64,000 nt of DNA, taken from contig NW_019211459.1 of the NCBI RefSeq assembly GCF_002443255.2, positions 19,464,524 to 19,528,523 of the forward strand, read 5' to 3'. Below the pieces are notes generated by a model, which worked only from the letters and a program-made list of their open reading frames with translations, was not told where the DNA came from and ran no database searches. Positions 47,201 through 59,064 of the stretch are shown here, in pieces (the stretch's first letter is position 1; each line of letters opens with the position of its first letter). This DNA comes from Varroa destructor (lineage: Eukaryota > Arthropoda > Arachnida > Mesostigmata > Varroidae). Made by a program: the position numbers and the translations under genes.

Positions 47201-50200
47201 CATCACAGGCGTTGCTTCGTATAACGCGTTTTAAGGAACACCAGTAAAATTTAAAAAAAAAAAGCATGATACACATTACTACATAACAATTCACAGCAAA
47301 TTGCGGTTGGCCTACGTTGATCTCGCTTTATGGCCCCCTATTTTTCCTAACTATTTAGGCATTTTAGTGGTATTTTTCGTGTTTCTGACAATTATAGCCA
47401 TACGCTGCAGTAATGACTTCAAGAATGGATCGTCATACCTGTCGCAAGCGCAAAAACTACCATACCAGAACGAGCATATCGGTCTAAGGGTCGTACAGCT
47501 CTTCATATCTTCAGTATCACTATATCTCTGTTTCTAAATTGGATCGTCACAAGATATATACATATAACGTCGGTATTGTATAATGTTTGGTAGATACTAT
47601 ATAATAGATATTATATATGCCTTTTTGTAGAATCCACTGTGTTTAATGGTGGTCTTACATGAAACAATTTAGCTTTCCTAGCCTGTAAGTAAGGTTAAAG
47701 AAGCGCGCTCCCTACTGCATAGAACAGTTCGACTACAACAAACAAATAACGAACAAACGACACAAGCAAATAAAAATACCAGTACTTTGGCTTATTATTT
47801 TTCCTTAACGTTACCTAAATTACTCTAGTTCCAGTTCAACACAAACCAAAAATGAAGCTATTGTTAACAATAAAAAATATCCCGTGATGACTAGAAAGTG
47901 GTGTATCACGTGAAATACGTCCCCAGTCACGCGGCAGATAACTCGTTTGATAACATCGGGCTTTGCTGCTCCTCGAAATGAAGACACTTATCCCCTGTTA
48001 TCAATAGGCCGCGATGTTCAGCCGTCATCAAAGCTAAAAAAAAACAAAGTAAATGGTCAGTAGACCGCTTTCGGGGAATTAAATGAAAAAAATACGATAC
48101 GAAAATTCCAAGTCCGCAGAAAAATTCTGTTATTATCTTTATAATCTAGGATTGCACATAGTGTCGGTACTGTTAAATAGATTATGCTGCAATAATACAA
48201 TATAAATATAAAGTTTTTTTTTTTTAACATACGTATGCACCGATTGGTTGACTACGCTACTTTTTAGGAATAATGGTCAAAAGTAAAATTTAACTATGGA
48301 ATAATGTAATATGTAAATTTTATTTATGAGTTGATAAATTTCACATTCTGGCTGCTTTCGACTTAGCTTAATGATCATGTTTGAAGCTTTTTCGATAGAA
48401 CGCAAAATCTGTTGTTGTTGGTGGTACAATATCCTAAGTCGCGTAATCTAGAAAAAAAAAGGTTGTATATATATATATATATATGTACATACAACATATG
48501 GGAATGTAGCGTAGAAAAAAGATGCAATGGCTGATTTGAACCGAATTAGAATTATCGACAATGAAAAATTTGCCTATGATCAGTCGCTTGGTATCTTTCA
48601 GCTCACAAGTTATCGGCGAAATTTATTTCAGGACATTTTCTTTCTTGTCATCCGTAATTCAGGCTCAGTTAATTCAAGTCGCACAAAAGACGTTACTAGG
48701 TAGCACATAAGTGCTATTGTTACTGACGTCACATTCAAATAATAGCTAATTTTCTTAAATAAGCCGTAAACCTTCAGGCGACGACGACGACGACGGCGGC
48801 GGCCAAACTGCAATATGTGTTTTGTGTTATTACAAATGCGTTAGTTTATAGGCTAACTATACTGTTCTGGATTATCACTATGCCAGCTACCGCCCAACAC
48901 AAAACATTCAGCTCTAACTCAACATCCAGAAGATTAAAAGCTGCATTTCAATCTGGACACATGAATGTCTCAACTAAGTTAGAAGCAAAACAATTGTTTG
49001 TGTCGTGTTGTCGAAGAAATGCCAAAGCAGGCTAACCAGAAAACTGGCTAGAACCAGAAAAGCGGTTATCCTGGACTGAATGGGTATTGTGCAATTGGGT
49101 TGCCAACGGACGGGTTTTAGCAGCTACGTAAGAGAAGCTGGTCTTGCTCGATTCAAACATACAGCTTTACGGAAGGGCTCGTTGTGCATTATTCGCCACT
49201 AGGATATGACCTTATTCGAATTGATTCAGTAGAACCTATCTCACTTTCGCTCCAATGGGCCTAGTATTGAGTGCCGTCGTACCCGGGACATAATCTTTAA
49301 AGTCACTACTGAACTAGCTACGCAAACAACAATAGCAACAAAAGTCACAGTAGCAATAAACTCATCTCACGAACTACCCTACCCATGGAGAACAAAACGA
49401 ACGAGCGAAGAATTTTTTGAACAAAAAATCACTCGATTCTCATCGCTCCGTTATTGACGGGGCGATGGCCCAGGGCGTGGCCCAAGGCTAGGCCTCGCGG
49501 CTCTCTGGCGGCGGGCCGGGTCGCGACGCAAGGGCCAGCAATCAGCGCCCACGTGATCTTGTAGTGGGTGTGAGGCTCAATTGTTGGAGGAAGGTTTCGG
49601 AAATGTGATTTTATCACATGACATAGCCAGGTTTCCCGCAATCATGTTTGTGATACGTACGAGCATCGATACAAACACCAGCGACGTTGGCGATATCGCA
49701 GTCGCGGGAATTATTCTTCATACAGTGTATAGCTGTCATTACTGCTGCCTTACTTTCTATGACTATTAGCGCCGCCGTATAATGTATCACACATCAGACT
49801 TTCAGAAAATTCTGTGTATATATATATATAGCAGAATAAACTCTCGCCATAGAAACGTATGCCTAGTAACGCTCTAACAGTATATTTGTTGTTTATATGT
49901 TTATTAATGCTATAGTTACTGTCGCCAAAAATCTTACTAGGGCAACACAGAAGAATATCACGCTAACTTTGGGAAAATTCGGCCGATATTGCTCGCCAAA
50001 ACGAAGTAACCTGTGAAGCCTTTTATATGAAATAATAAAAATACAACAAACGACACGAGAATATGTTATACCACTGATGAAGTTTGATCCCATACTATTA
50101 TTTTTCTATTATATAATAGTAATAATTCGTATTATATTGATGGATAGATAAAATTACCGTTGCTTTATAATGTTTAGTAATGCCGTCCTATGTCGGGCAT

Positions 50201-53200
50201 TGTAGCACGCAAATTCATATGATTACCAATTTACCGACTAAATAGCATTGAGCTCTGCGATTATTTAGGCGTTGTTATAACGTTTTTTTTTTTGTTTTTT
50301 TTTATTATTATTATTTGCCATGGGAACTATATGGTTATGATAATATTTACAATAACAGCATCAGGAATGGTGCAGTTATGTAAGGATACATTTCACAATC
50401 CGATTATACCAACTATATAGCGATTAAGTAATCAAAGGTTTTTGTATAGATCAGAGCTGTGCACAGAAAGGCATAAGCGAAGGCACGAAGCGCAGAAAGA
50501 TGATCATAATATTCCTGCCCATATGATAAATAATCCTAACAACAATGATAGAACATCAGCCTCTACAAATAATAGGCTAGCCCGTCTCATAATTTTAATA
50601 AAAAATTGTAATAATCACAAAATCACGCATAATTATTTGTTTATTGGGAAGAAAAAAAAACAACAATATAATAAAGTGCCATCGAGTATTAAACCTCGAG
50701 CTAAACTGAATAGCTGCCTCATGTCCAGGGCCTATAACTCTAAGATAATTAGTCGGGAAGATCTAATCGATTGGACATACGTAGATAACGGAGTATCGCA
50801 GCTGTCAATTTGGAAGGAATTAAGTCGGACACAATGGTAATATAGTAACGATTATGTTGGGGGCGTACTGAACGTTTTCCAAAGCGTGTTCGTTCGGATA
50901 TATTCAGCGAGACTAAATCAGATCCAGTAATGTATAACAAAACAGCTGAAGTAACGCAATGATCTATGTAAGAAAAGGCATAGCCAGACCGTTTGATGAT
51001 AGGCCACGTCCTTGCCTAGTTCTGCAATAAAGCATTCTCTGTTAGCGATCGACTGACAATTGAAAAACCGTGAGTGCTTGTACGAGAACACGCTACCTAG
51101 ATGAAATTCAGATATGAGTTTTATTTTTGTGGGCGGAATTTGTGTATTTATAAGCAAGACCCTTCGGACGTGTGTACATTCAGTGTGCTTAGCCTGTGCT
51201 GATCGTATCATGTTGTTGTCTTACACGGTAGCAAGTACGCATTTGAGTATGCAATCGAAAGGTAACGTACCTGGCAAATAATAGAAGACCAAGTGTCACC
51301 GTCTCCATTGATATAATATCTACGTACATTAAATACAGTTAACTTACGGAAAAGTTTCGATGGCGGTGTTGCCTGACAATTTTAAGCATAAGACAATGAT
51401 ATCAAACAATCTTCACCAGTGCAGAGATGATATTGCTATAAGCGTTTTCGAGACTCGGCGATATGGAATCCACGTACAGGACGCTGCAACAAGATGCAAT
51501 TTCCGTAGAATGAAAAATCAAACATAATTTATATTATGTTTACACAACCGGATATTAGAAAAGCATCCGTAGTTAAATAATCATCTGTAGCACTTTTTAG
51601 TGCCGAACTTCAATGGGGGAATCTAAATACGCGTCCTCGTTATATAATGGTCATAATTTGATTAGCTTGGGGCTTATAATGGGAGGCAAAATGTATGGCT
51701 AGGACAGCAGTTGCACAGATATGACAATAGAGCCACTCAACTTCAGTTCCTACTACAAGTAATTCTGCCTATAAAAATCACACGATTTTATGTCAACCTC
51801 GAATCGATGAACATACGTGATGACGCGTGAAGCGTGACTCAGTCCACATATGTTATTATAGAGCTCACGTTAGGTACAGATCTTCGGTATTCGAAACGGC
51901 ATTTGCCATTCGAGCCCAGCGCCCTTATAACCTCCCAAGTTCACTGTCCTCAAGGTCTCATTAAACGGTACCTCATTCACTTAAGCATACTTTATATATA
52001 TTTAATGATTTTTATAGGGTAACCTGTGTAATTCGCTCGAACACCACATCTACAACAGTAACACGCGTCTCGTAACCGACGATGGTTGTCCATTATGAAC
52101 TTGATCTTTTTTTTTTTTCTGAATTGACCATTGTTTTATAGCTCCTATTTATTGAAACGCCAGATGTAGTAGAAACACGCTACTATCCTGGTAAGACAAC
52201 AAAAAAATCTGTTTTCGCAGATCGGTACGAAGTTCTCGTTCTTATCTTCAGAGAACTCAGTCTGATTAGTTCCTTAGAATAGCATGAAAGGCTAGATGGG
52301 CTTCGTCTACGATTAGAACTAATTAGCCCAGATATCTTTAAATGTTACTGCGATTATTACGCTACGGCACATGTTCAACCAGTACTTAGTAAGGAGCGGA
52401 CAATTCCCACCCCACCCCGCCCCATCCCTCCAGGTATTATTTTTGTGTAATTATCGGGAGAACCAATACTCGTAAATATAGCCGTACTTATCTATATGCT
52501 ATAATTGTACGCAAAATAGGCCATTTATTTTGGCGTACTACTACGCCAGATCAAGGACGAAAAAATTTTAACGGGACGAAATGAATCTTTCGTACGAATT
52601 GGGGATGAAGTTGCCCTTTGTCAAAGATTGCTATTAATATTTGATAAGAGTCAGCTATTAAGCAGTGATGATTCTCAGCGAAAGGCTTTTTTAATAAATT
52701 AATTATTGTGATTTATAATGTGAACTTGTGCTTCTGTCGCATTTTCTAATAAACTTACTGTACATTAACTTCAGGATGAGCATGTAAACAAACTTGTGAG
52801 CGTTATGCATTTCCAGCAGCGTCCGACTGATTGATACACTCAGTAAGCTGGCCTAGAAAAACATGACATTTTTCTTTGCGACATGAGATACGACAGAAGA
52901 AACATCACGCGATTCGGATGAATGTTTGCGTATTGCGGCATACTCGTAGAATCGAGCATAGTATAGAAAAAAAAAGTGCTTATTTAGTTAAACTTTCGAA
53001 AACGTCATCGTTAGGCTGTTGATTCGATCATTTTGAAATCGGCAAAGATAATACTCTAAGACGATGACCCAGGTCAACCTGTTGCTCCACCTTCCTCCAC
53101 CGATAATATAGAAACTCTGTGAAATTTCCCTTAAGTGGCACATATTGATCAATGAACTGATAATGAGCAAGGTCATTTCAGATGCTTAAACATGTTTACA

Positions 53201-53987
53201 CATGACTGCAACAGCGGTCAGCGAAGTTACTATCTCAACATTCGTTCTTCGGTGACTTTTCAGGCGACTTTCAGGCTTTTTAAATATCCTATTTTAGCTT
53301 ATTTCTCTTTGCTGTTTTGCCTAACTCTGCATGTTAAAATTTTTCCATTAGAAGTGCGTCCACTACCAATTTTCTGTCGTCCTTTCCTCCCTGCTATTGC
53401 TTCGAATGACAGGAGAACTGAGGTTGCGTCATTTGATCATTTTTTCTGGTCATCGTGGCGCTGTCACAACCTGATGCCGGGACACTGCTGTGCGCTGTGA
53501 TATCGTAGCTTGTCAGCTTCCATGAGCCTTGCGTAAGATGGTCATTCTGTACGTGGATCCATGCTCCATCTGGAACGTACGCCTAACGTATATCTCCAAC
53601 TTACAATCAACGTTAGCGCAGTAGGCACACGATATCGTGGACGAGGTACAAAGCAGAATGAGAGATAGGAAAAAAAATCGCCGCTATAACGAGGCATTGT
53701 TGCCGTACTTTTCGTGAGCATTGATCACGTGAAAAGTGAGATCTGTGAAGCTTTACTACTTTTCCTGCAAACGAAAATGTTCGTGCTTAGCCGTAATTTT
53801 TTCATGCTTGACAAATTGGCTTTTTATCGGCTTAACAAACCGATTGATTTGTTTACATCGTTTGATGCTAAAGTCAGCTTGCGTTGTTGGCAAACTGTTG
53901 AATAATAATAATATTAGGACAGGCTTAAAGCCTAGATTTGATATAATGCAGCTGGACAAGTTTTATAAGGCCAACCGAGTATCGTGA
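44282..53987. other. AT-rich DNA without a supported gene
   Basis: Low-GC sequence with T/A tracts and an (AT)n run near 48468. Two GC-richer islands stand out: 46480-46640 (candidate exon, listed) and 49440-49560 (CpG-rich, unexplained). Long frames at 47301-47537 and 50442-50840 begin with TTG, have no domain, and are judged chance. Confidence 0.45.
46456..46667 (+). CDS. Candidate coding exon with stop, product unknown
   Basis: A T-rich tract and ACAG before about 46471 precede an open plus frame reading LRDVKSQTRGDREFASRKYP, then DKDVVATQRPVSPLCTG, then ALAADDTKPSCIP and TAA at 46665-46667. It would suit a terminal exon. The segment is distinctly GC-richer than its flanks. The opposite strand is also open, so strand and reality are uncertain. 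No family is recognised. Confidence 0.28.
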
Positions 53988-54335
53988 TTAGGGGCGATGA
54001 AAACTTTTGCCACCGGACCCAGGGTGTCCGATTGTCTTATTTTCCTCTCTTAACGTGTCGCAGAGCGAGCGCGGAATGGCTATGAAAACAACACGAGGCT
54101 CCTGATCATTAGCTAGTGCAAAGTAGCGAATTTCACAGTTTGAGCAAACGATCTTCAACTGGAGGCGGTAGCAGACGTAGTCGGTGCAGTAATAACCCGC
54201 GGTAAAATGTTCAGCCGTCGCTGATGTGGTTTGGAACGGACGACGCTTTGGCCATTGCTGATTCAATGCGGGGTTGCGATTACTGCGATAGTTCCTTTGA
54301 CAAGTAGTTCGAAAGAATCCGTAACAGGACTTCCG
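53988..54335 (-). CDS. Open frame of about 115 codons, product unknown
   Basis: The minus strand is open from a stop at 54336 to TAA at 53988. There is no ATG near the start, so it would have to be an exon or begin inside. Codons look ordinary rather than AT-driven. Segments include KRRPFQTTSATAEHFTAGYY, CTDYVCYRLQLKIVCSNC and EPRVVFIAIPRSLCDTLREE. Four cysteines in two close pairs hint at a metal site, but no family is recognised. A GFFRTT near the start recalls the nuclear receptor finger only by chance, since its other cysteines are absent. Confidence 0.28.
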   Translation of the reverse strand, partial: RKSCYGFFRTTCQRNYRSNRNPALNQQWPKRRPFQTTSATAEHFTAGYYCTDYVCYRLQLKIVCSNCEIRYFALANDQEPRVVFIAIPRSLCDTLREENKTIGHPGSGGKSFHRP

Positions 54336-57300
54336 TCATCTAGGGCACTTGGACCCATTGGGCCTTGAGAGCTTTTGAATAGCAACCAATTGTTTTCGTT
54401 TCAGTCTCTAAATGCAAAAACTGAGTGATAATATTAAATGTGCATTAGCAAATAGGATTGCGTAATATATAGCAATGCAGTTAGCAAAAGTCTAATTCTC
54501 AGCTGTAAAGGTCTTCATATGTAGCGGAAGTAACTCAGGTTTTATGCATACAGGATGATGGAATTATAAGAGTTAATTTCTTTCCTTTAGCGGGAAAACG
54601 TGGGTTAAAAAAAATGTTAGCATTTCTGAAATGCATACAGTTCGCTAATTTGGTACGATTCAGGCTGACGACCTAACCTGAAAAAATTTGAAGATTCTTT
54701 TCGATTTCGCCTTGCGTTCTATCAAACCTTAGGCAAATTATAAAAAAGAGAATAACTACTTCCATTTTATACCCTACTTTTTCATGCGGCCATTGTTGGT
54801 ATTGCAAAGGCCAACTTTGCAATATCAAAAATCAAGCTGAATCTACTTAAATTTTCTACAGAGAATAGCAGTGAATTCGTGATTTAGAAGCGAAACCGCC
54901 GTCTCGCAAGGCTTACATGTACTAAGCTGAGCTAACTTATTTCCACGATCATTACGGCAGCTTCGGTCTTTTTAAGCAAATGGTGCAATCTTTTTTAACT
55001 GATAACCACAGTTATCCGCAATGGTTATGGTGGACTTCCAGGCTTTTGTTAGTTTTTTGTAGAGACTCGATAAGATATCTTTACGAAGACGATGACCAAA
55101 TGCCCTCTAAAGCGCTATTACAGTATGAGCTATATCTGTGGTGCCCTAGTGGTTAAAAGTTCCTGTGTCCTAGAACGCCAACAAGTACCCCCTTGCATTT
55201 TACAGGAAAAAGACAGCCAAATATAAGGACAAAAGGCTTGCGGCAGTACACGAAAAGCTGTATATTGTAAATGCCGCGTAATATTTAAGAGAGCTCTAAA
55301 AACGATTGCATATCGCTAGTAATAGTTCAAGGAGTCAACAACAGTATGCTACGTTCGCGCTAATATCGTTGTTGATTTGATAATTCCCCCTGCCTGCCTG
55401 CCTGCCTGCCTGCCAGCCAGCCAGAAAAGGATCTCTATTATACAGCGCATGAGAGCAACCTCTCCCATTGTATCCCCCCAGTGTGTCAGCCTAAAAGCGG
55501 GCTCGTATTTCAACAAATACTGATTGTAAACAAATCTGGACAAAATCGGTTTCAATTCAGTTACCCGCTGCATCTGTCAATGGAAATAATTCACTGGAAA
55601 AGAAACGCGTGTCAAACTCTCAGTCTATTCTGAAAAAAAAAAAGGAAAGGACTATTGGGGATTAACAACATTGCCAGTCATAATCTTATCAGTAGTTTTT
55701 GATGTTTATAGGTAACTTACTGAGATCGCAGACAGAGTAAGCGATTTTTCGAAGGAGTAACACTGATTTAAGGTAGCTGGCGAAGTGCTTCAACAACACG
55801 AAAGGTTGTTCGTTCCGATAACGTTGTCACGACCGTCAGGTCTACGAACACTCGTGCAGGATAGGTTTCGTTTGAATTTCTCCAGAAATCTATTTCTAGT
55901 GAAGTTAATAACTGTCAAGATTTTAAGTTATGAGTAAGTAGCAGTATCGGCGCTTGCCTAGGTCATTGTTCATCTACCGAACAACAATGATGACTGTGCT
56001 TAAAATGGATCGAGGAGGAATGAGAATAATTGAAAGTTGATTAAGTGATTGAATGAATATTTAAACCATAACTTATTACTTATAAGTGTAATAATAGTTG
56101 GACTGATTTGTATTCCCGACCCACGCTCTTACCGTACGAATTGGCTAGATCTGTTGCTGTAACAGTTTGATTGAACTATTGGAGTTCCGTGACAAGGATG
56201 CTTTCAGCTGGCAGGCCAACAACAGTAGTAATAACCGACTGTCACATGATTTTTTCTTACCTTGCGGTATTCAACCTTCATTGTGCAGAACGCCTTCATT
56301 ACATTTACAATTTTCTTCTTTACCTTTGAAACTGAAAAGTAGTTGTTACCCATTGAATCAGTTTCTCTGCCGTTCGCTGATAGTTTTCATTATATCCAAT
56401 CCAAAGTGTGTGAAAGGGTCCTCAGTACTTTCACACGAAACTTTTATTCTGAGATTTATCAGGTTCAACAAGTTTTTAACAAATACATTGTTAAACGTAG
56501 CTTTCCGGTGTACATTTTTTCTATCAAAAAAAAAAAAAAAAGAAAACCAAATCTTTTGGTGCCTAAAAACTTGTAACCTGCAAGCCAGTTAGGGCTTCGG
56601 CGATTATCGCTAATGGGCTAATTATATTCAGTATACGATGAGTTGACGATACGAGCTAAATATACCCTAGGGATTAAATCTGGGTGTTGGGAAACAAGCC
56701 AGAAACAAGGGCTAACAGTTTTAGACCGTAATTCACCGACAACCGTTTTCAGTTTTTTTTTATATGGAATATTAAGCTAAAAAATCATGTACAAGACGCG
56801 CTGTTTCGGTCTGTTCTAATTAAATGTTAGATTATTCACAGCTTGTTAAATATCATCAGATATATATCATATATTTCCTATCCACGTCTGGCATCTCAGC
56901 GCCATCGACCCCTGGACCAAGCTTGTCGTACTATGCAAGGATCAGCGTAACGTTAATTATCTAGCCCATCTTAACAGAGAGATAATAAAGGCTTAATAAT
57001 AGAACTAAAAACAGAATTAATTTCTGGAAAAGCTTTGTTTTTCGTAAAACTCAACGTAAATTATACCGAATACTCCGCCCTTAGTGTTTCTGTTTTAAGC
57101 AGTCCTTCTATATTATTTATTGTAATGGTTGAGCTGGTAAGGATACAATATGCGAAATTGCCTCATCGATCTAATTTAAACTACCCGCTTAAACAACAAC
57201 AAGTTAAAACAGCGTCCAACAACCTGCAAAAAACTGCCGAACAAGCATCACTCCGCTACTACGAAATTTCTCTGTTTGAATTAGCGTTTACTCAAAAGCC

Positions 57301-58698
57301 AAAAAAAAAATGCTTGACGATTTATATTATACACACACACGCACGCATATTTAAAAAAAAAAAAAAAAAAACGTAGGAGTGGAAAACACCGAGGGCAAAG
57401 GAATATATCGTTCAGCATTCACAAACAGTATGTCCATATAGACATATCTGCTAACTGAAGCAGCACGATATAATAAAAATCAACGTTATCTACTGTGGAC
57501 TTTACCGCACGAACGAGTTGTCTAGATCTAGATGATCTGGATAGATGACTATAAGCGAATCGCGGATATCTAAACAGATTCTGCCATGTACAAGGTAAGG
57601 AAAAAATCAACCATTTACATTAAGTGGTCATGAATAGAATATGCCCACTGTGCAAAATGGAAATGGGTTGTGCAGCGGATGATACCGTGCAGAGAGCCTA
57701 CCAATGTCACAATCTATATCGCGCAACTGCCACGAAGAATTATACAATTAAAGATTATTTTTTTTAATAACCGTCATTTGCCTCTGTTTCGATTTATAAG
57801 GTCATAGCCATTTTATATGCTGAAGGTATTCATTACCACAGGCGAAAACGTTTATTCCCAGCTTTAGCGCAGAATAGTTCTGTGATTCAAGCAGCTAAAT
57901 CCAAATTACTTTTTTTCTTTTTGTCAAATAATTAAAGTTAGTTCAAACGCCATACTTTAATTGTTCGTATTGCCTTATATGGGCTGTGTGGTAAACAATA
58001 GTGATTTTGTTTTTATGATGGTATGGGTGTATGAGCTTATTCCGTAAAAAAATAAAAAAAGTTCACATTTGTTTACGGCGGAAGTAACTATTGACAGTTA
58101 TGCATGTAATCATACGAGACGTGCTGTGGGACTGTACAGGTGTGTAACTTCGATTAAAGTGGTAAAGCACGACTGAAGAACACCATATGTGTAAATATAA
58201 GTGTTCCTTGTTACGGCGAACTTGCGCATTGACGTTCCGTCTAACAGGGACGCAGCTTTTCTCGTTTTAGTCAAATTAACCCTTCTAGCCGATCTGTGTT
58301 AGATAAACCTAGATTTTTTTTGCAAGGGAAGAGAGGAATAAAGAGCTTGATAAGGTGCACGCTCGTTTTCTACTGTGACTGGCTCCATACCGCCTTGGCC
58401 ACCGTTCACAGGGTTGAGGGTTGGAGGCCAAACCTCGATGGGGAGCACATAACAGTCTACTAGGGGTGAAGCCTGGCAAAATCTAGGTGGTTACAAGCAG
58501 GAACTTCTTCGAAAATTTTGAACGCGCGCCAAAACAAAATGTGATTGAATAGCGTGAACTGGATTTTCTATAGGGTGTACTGCAATAATCATCAGTTACG
58601 ACTAAAATACTCTCGTGAGCAGTGTCGCGACGTAGTCAACAATCCCAAGTTTATCGGAGTGAGATTCAAAATCGGATCAGGAAAGTCATTATTTAACT
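54336..58698. other. AT-rich DNA without a supported gene
   Basis: It contains the CCTG/CCAG tetranucleotide repeat at 55390 and long A and T runs. An ATG frame on the minus strand (55573-55349) reads MQRVTELKPILSRF before entering the tetranucleotide repeat. It has no family match and is listed as an observation only. Confidence 0.45.
55390..55424. repeat. (CCTG)n-(CCAG)n compound repeat
   Basis: About six CCTG units pass directly into three CCAG units, giving a short quasi-palindromic tetranucleotide tract. Confidence 0.9.
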
Positions 58699-58893
58699 TT
58701 ATCGAAGCTTGACGGGCCGTTGGGCCATGTTGCGTTTAGCGGATTTCACCATACCTGCAACAGTTTCATCGAAGTTACATATATCTTGCCGATTCAATAT
58801 TATCTGCATGTGAATAAGCTGCCACATTTTAAATAACTTTTCATAACGCGCTAAATTGTAACGGATGGACGCGCGACGATGGCCACAAGGCAA
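58699..58893 (-). mobile_element. Possible pogo/Tigger-like transposase fragment
   Basis: The minus strand reads YEKLFKMWQLIHMQ, then LNRQDICNFDET, then AGMVKSAKRNMAQRPVKL and a stop. The block IxNxDET, followed about 15 residues later by an A-Q-x-x-x-K segment, resembles the first catalytic-aspartate region of pogo/Tigger/jerky DDD transposases (family knowledge). The expected Gly after DET is replaced. No flanking transposase blocks or terminal repeats were found, so this may be chance. Confidence 0.25.
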
Positions 58894-59031
58894 TCACATT
58901 GGCCTTTTACACGACTAGTGGCGCTGGCTAAAGCAGAAATATGAGCTCCGATTAGAGCCACAACGAGAACATCATCATCATCTAAATGACGCTTACGGCC
59001 CGTGATTAACTAAAAGTCAACGTTTGAAGAA

Positions 59032-59062
<31 letters not shown>
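59032..59062. repeat. (GGC)10 triplet repeat
   Basis: Ten GGC/GCG units in a row in an AT-rich neighbourhood. In a coding frame it would give Gly, Ala or Arg runs, but no gene is seen around it. Confidence 0.92.

Positions 59063-59064
<2 letters not shown>

Noticed and set aside
47301..47537. Frame with a membrane-helix-like stretch (GILVVFFVFLTIIAI)
   Set aside because: T-rich DNA gives such residues by chance. There is no ATG, splice support or homology cue.
50442..50840. 132-codon open frame in AT-rich DNA
   Set aside because: It begins with TTG, is Asn/Lys/Ile-rich as AT-rich DNA dictates, and has no domain or splice context.
54270..54325. GFFR motif suggesting a nuclear receptor DNA-binding domain
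   Set aside because: The zinc-binding cysteines and the second finger are absent, and only four residues match.
55390..55424. Regular tetranucleotide array considered as a CRISPR-like repeat
   Set aside because: There are no spacers. It is an ordinary microsatellite, and no CRISPR arrays are expected or seen in this eukaryotic sequence.
56167..56592. 141-codon open frame
   Set aside because: It starts with TTG, ends in a poly-lysine run from an A tract, and shows no motif.
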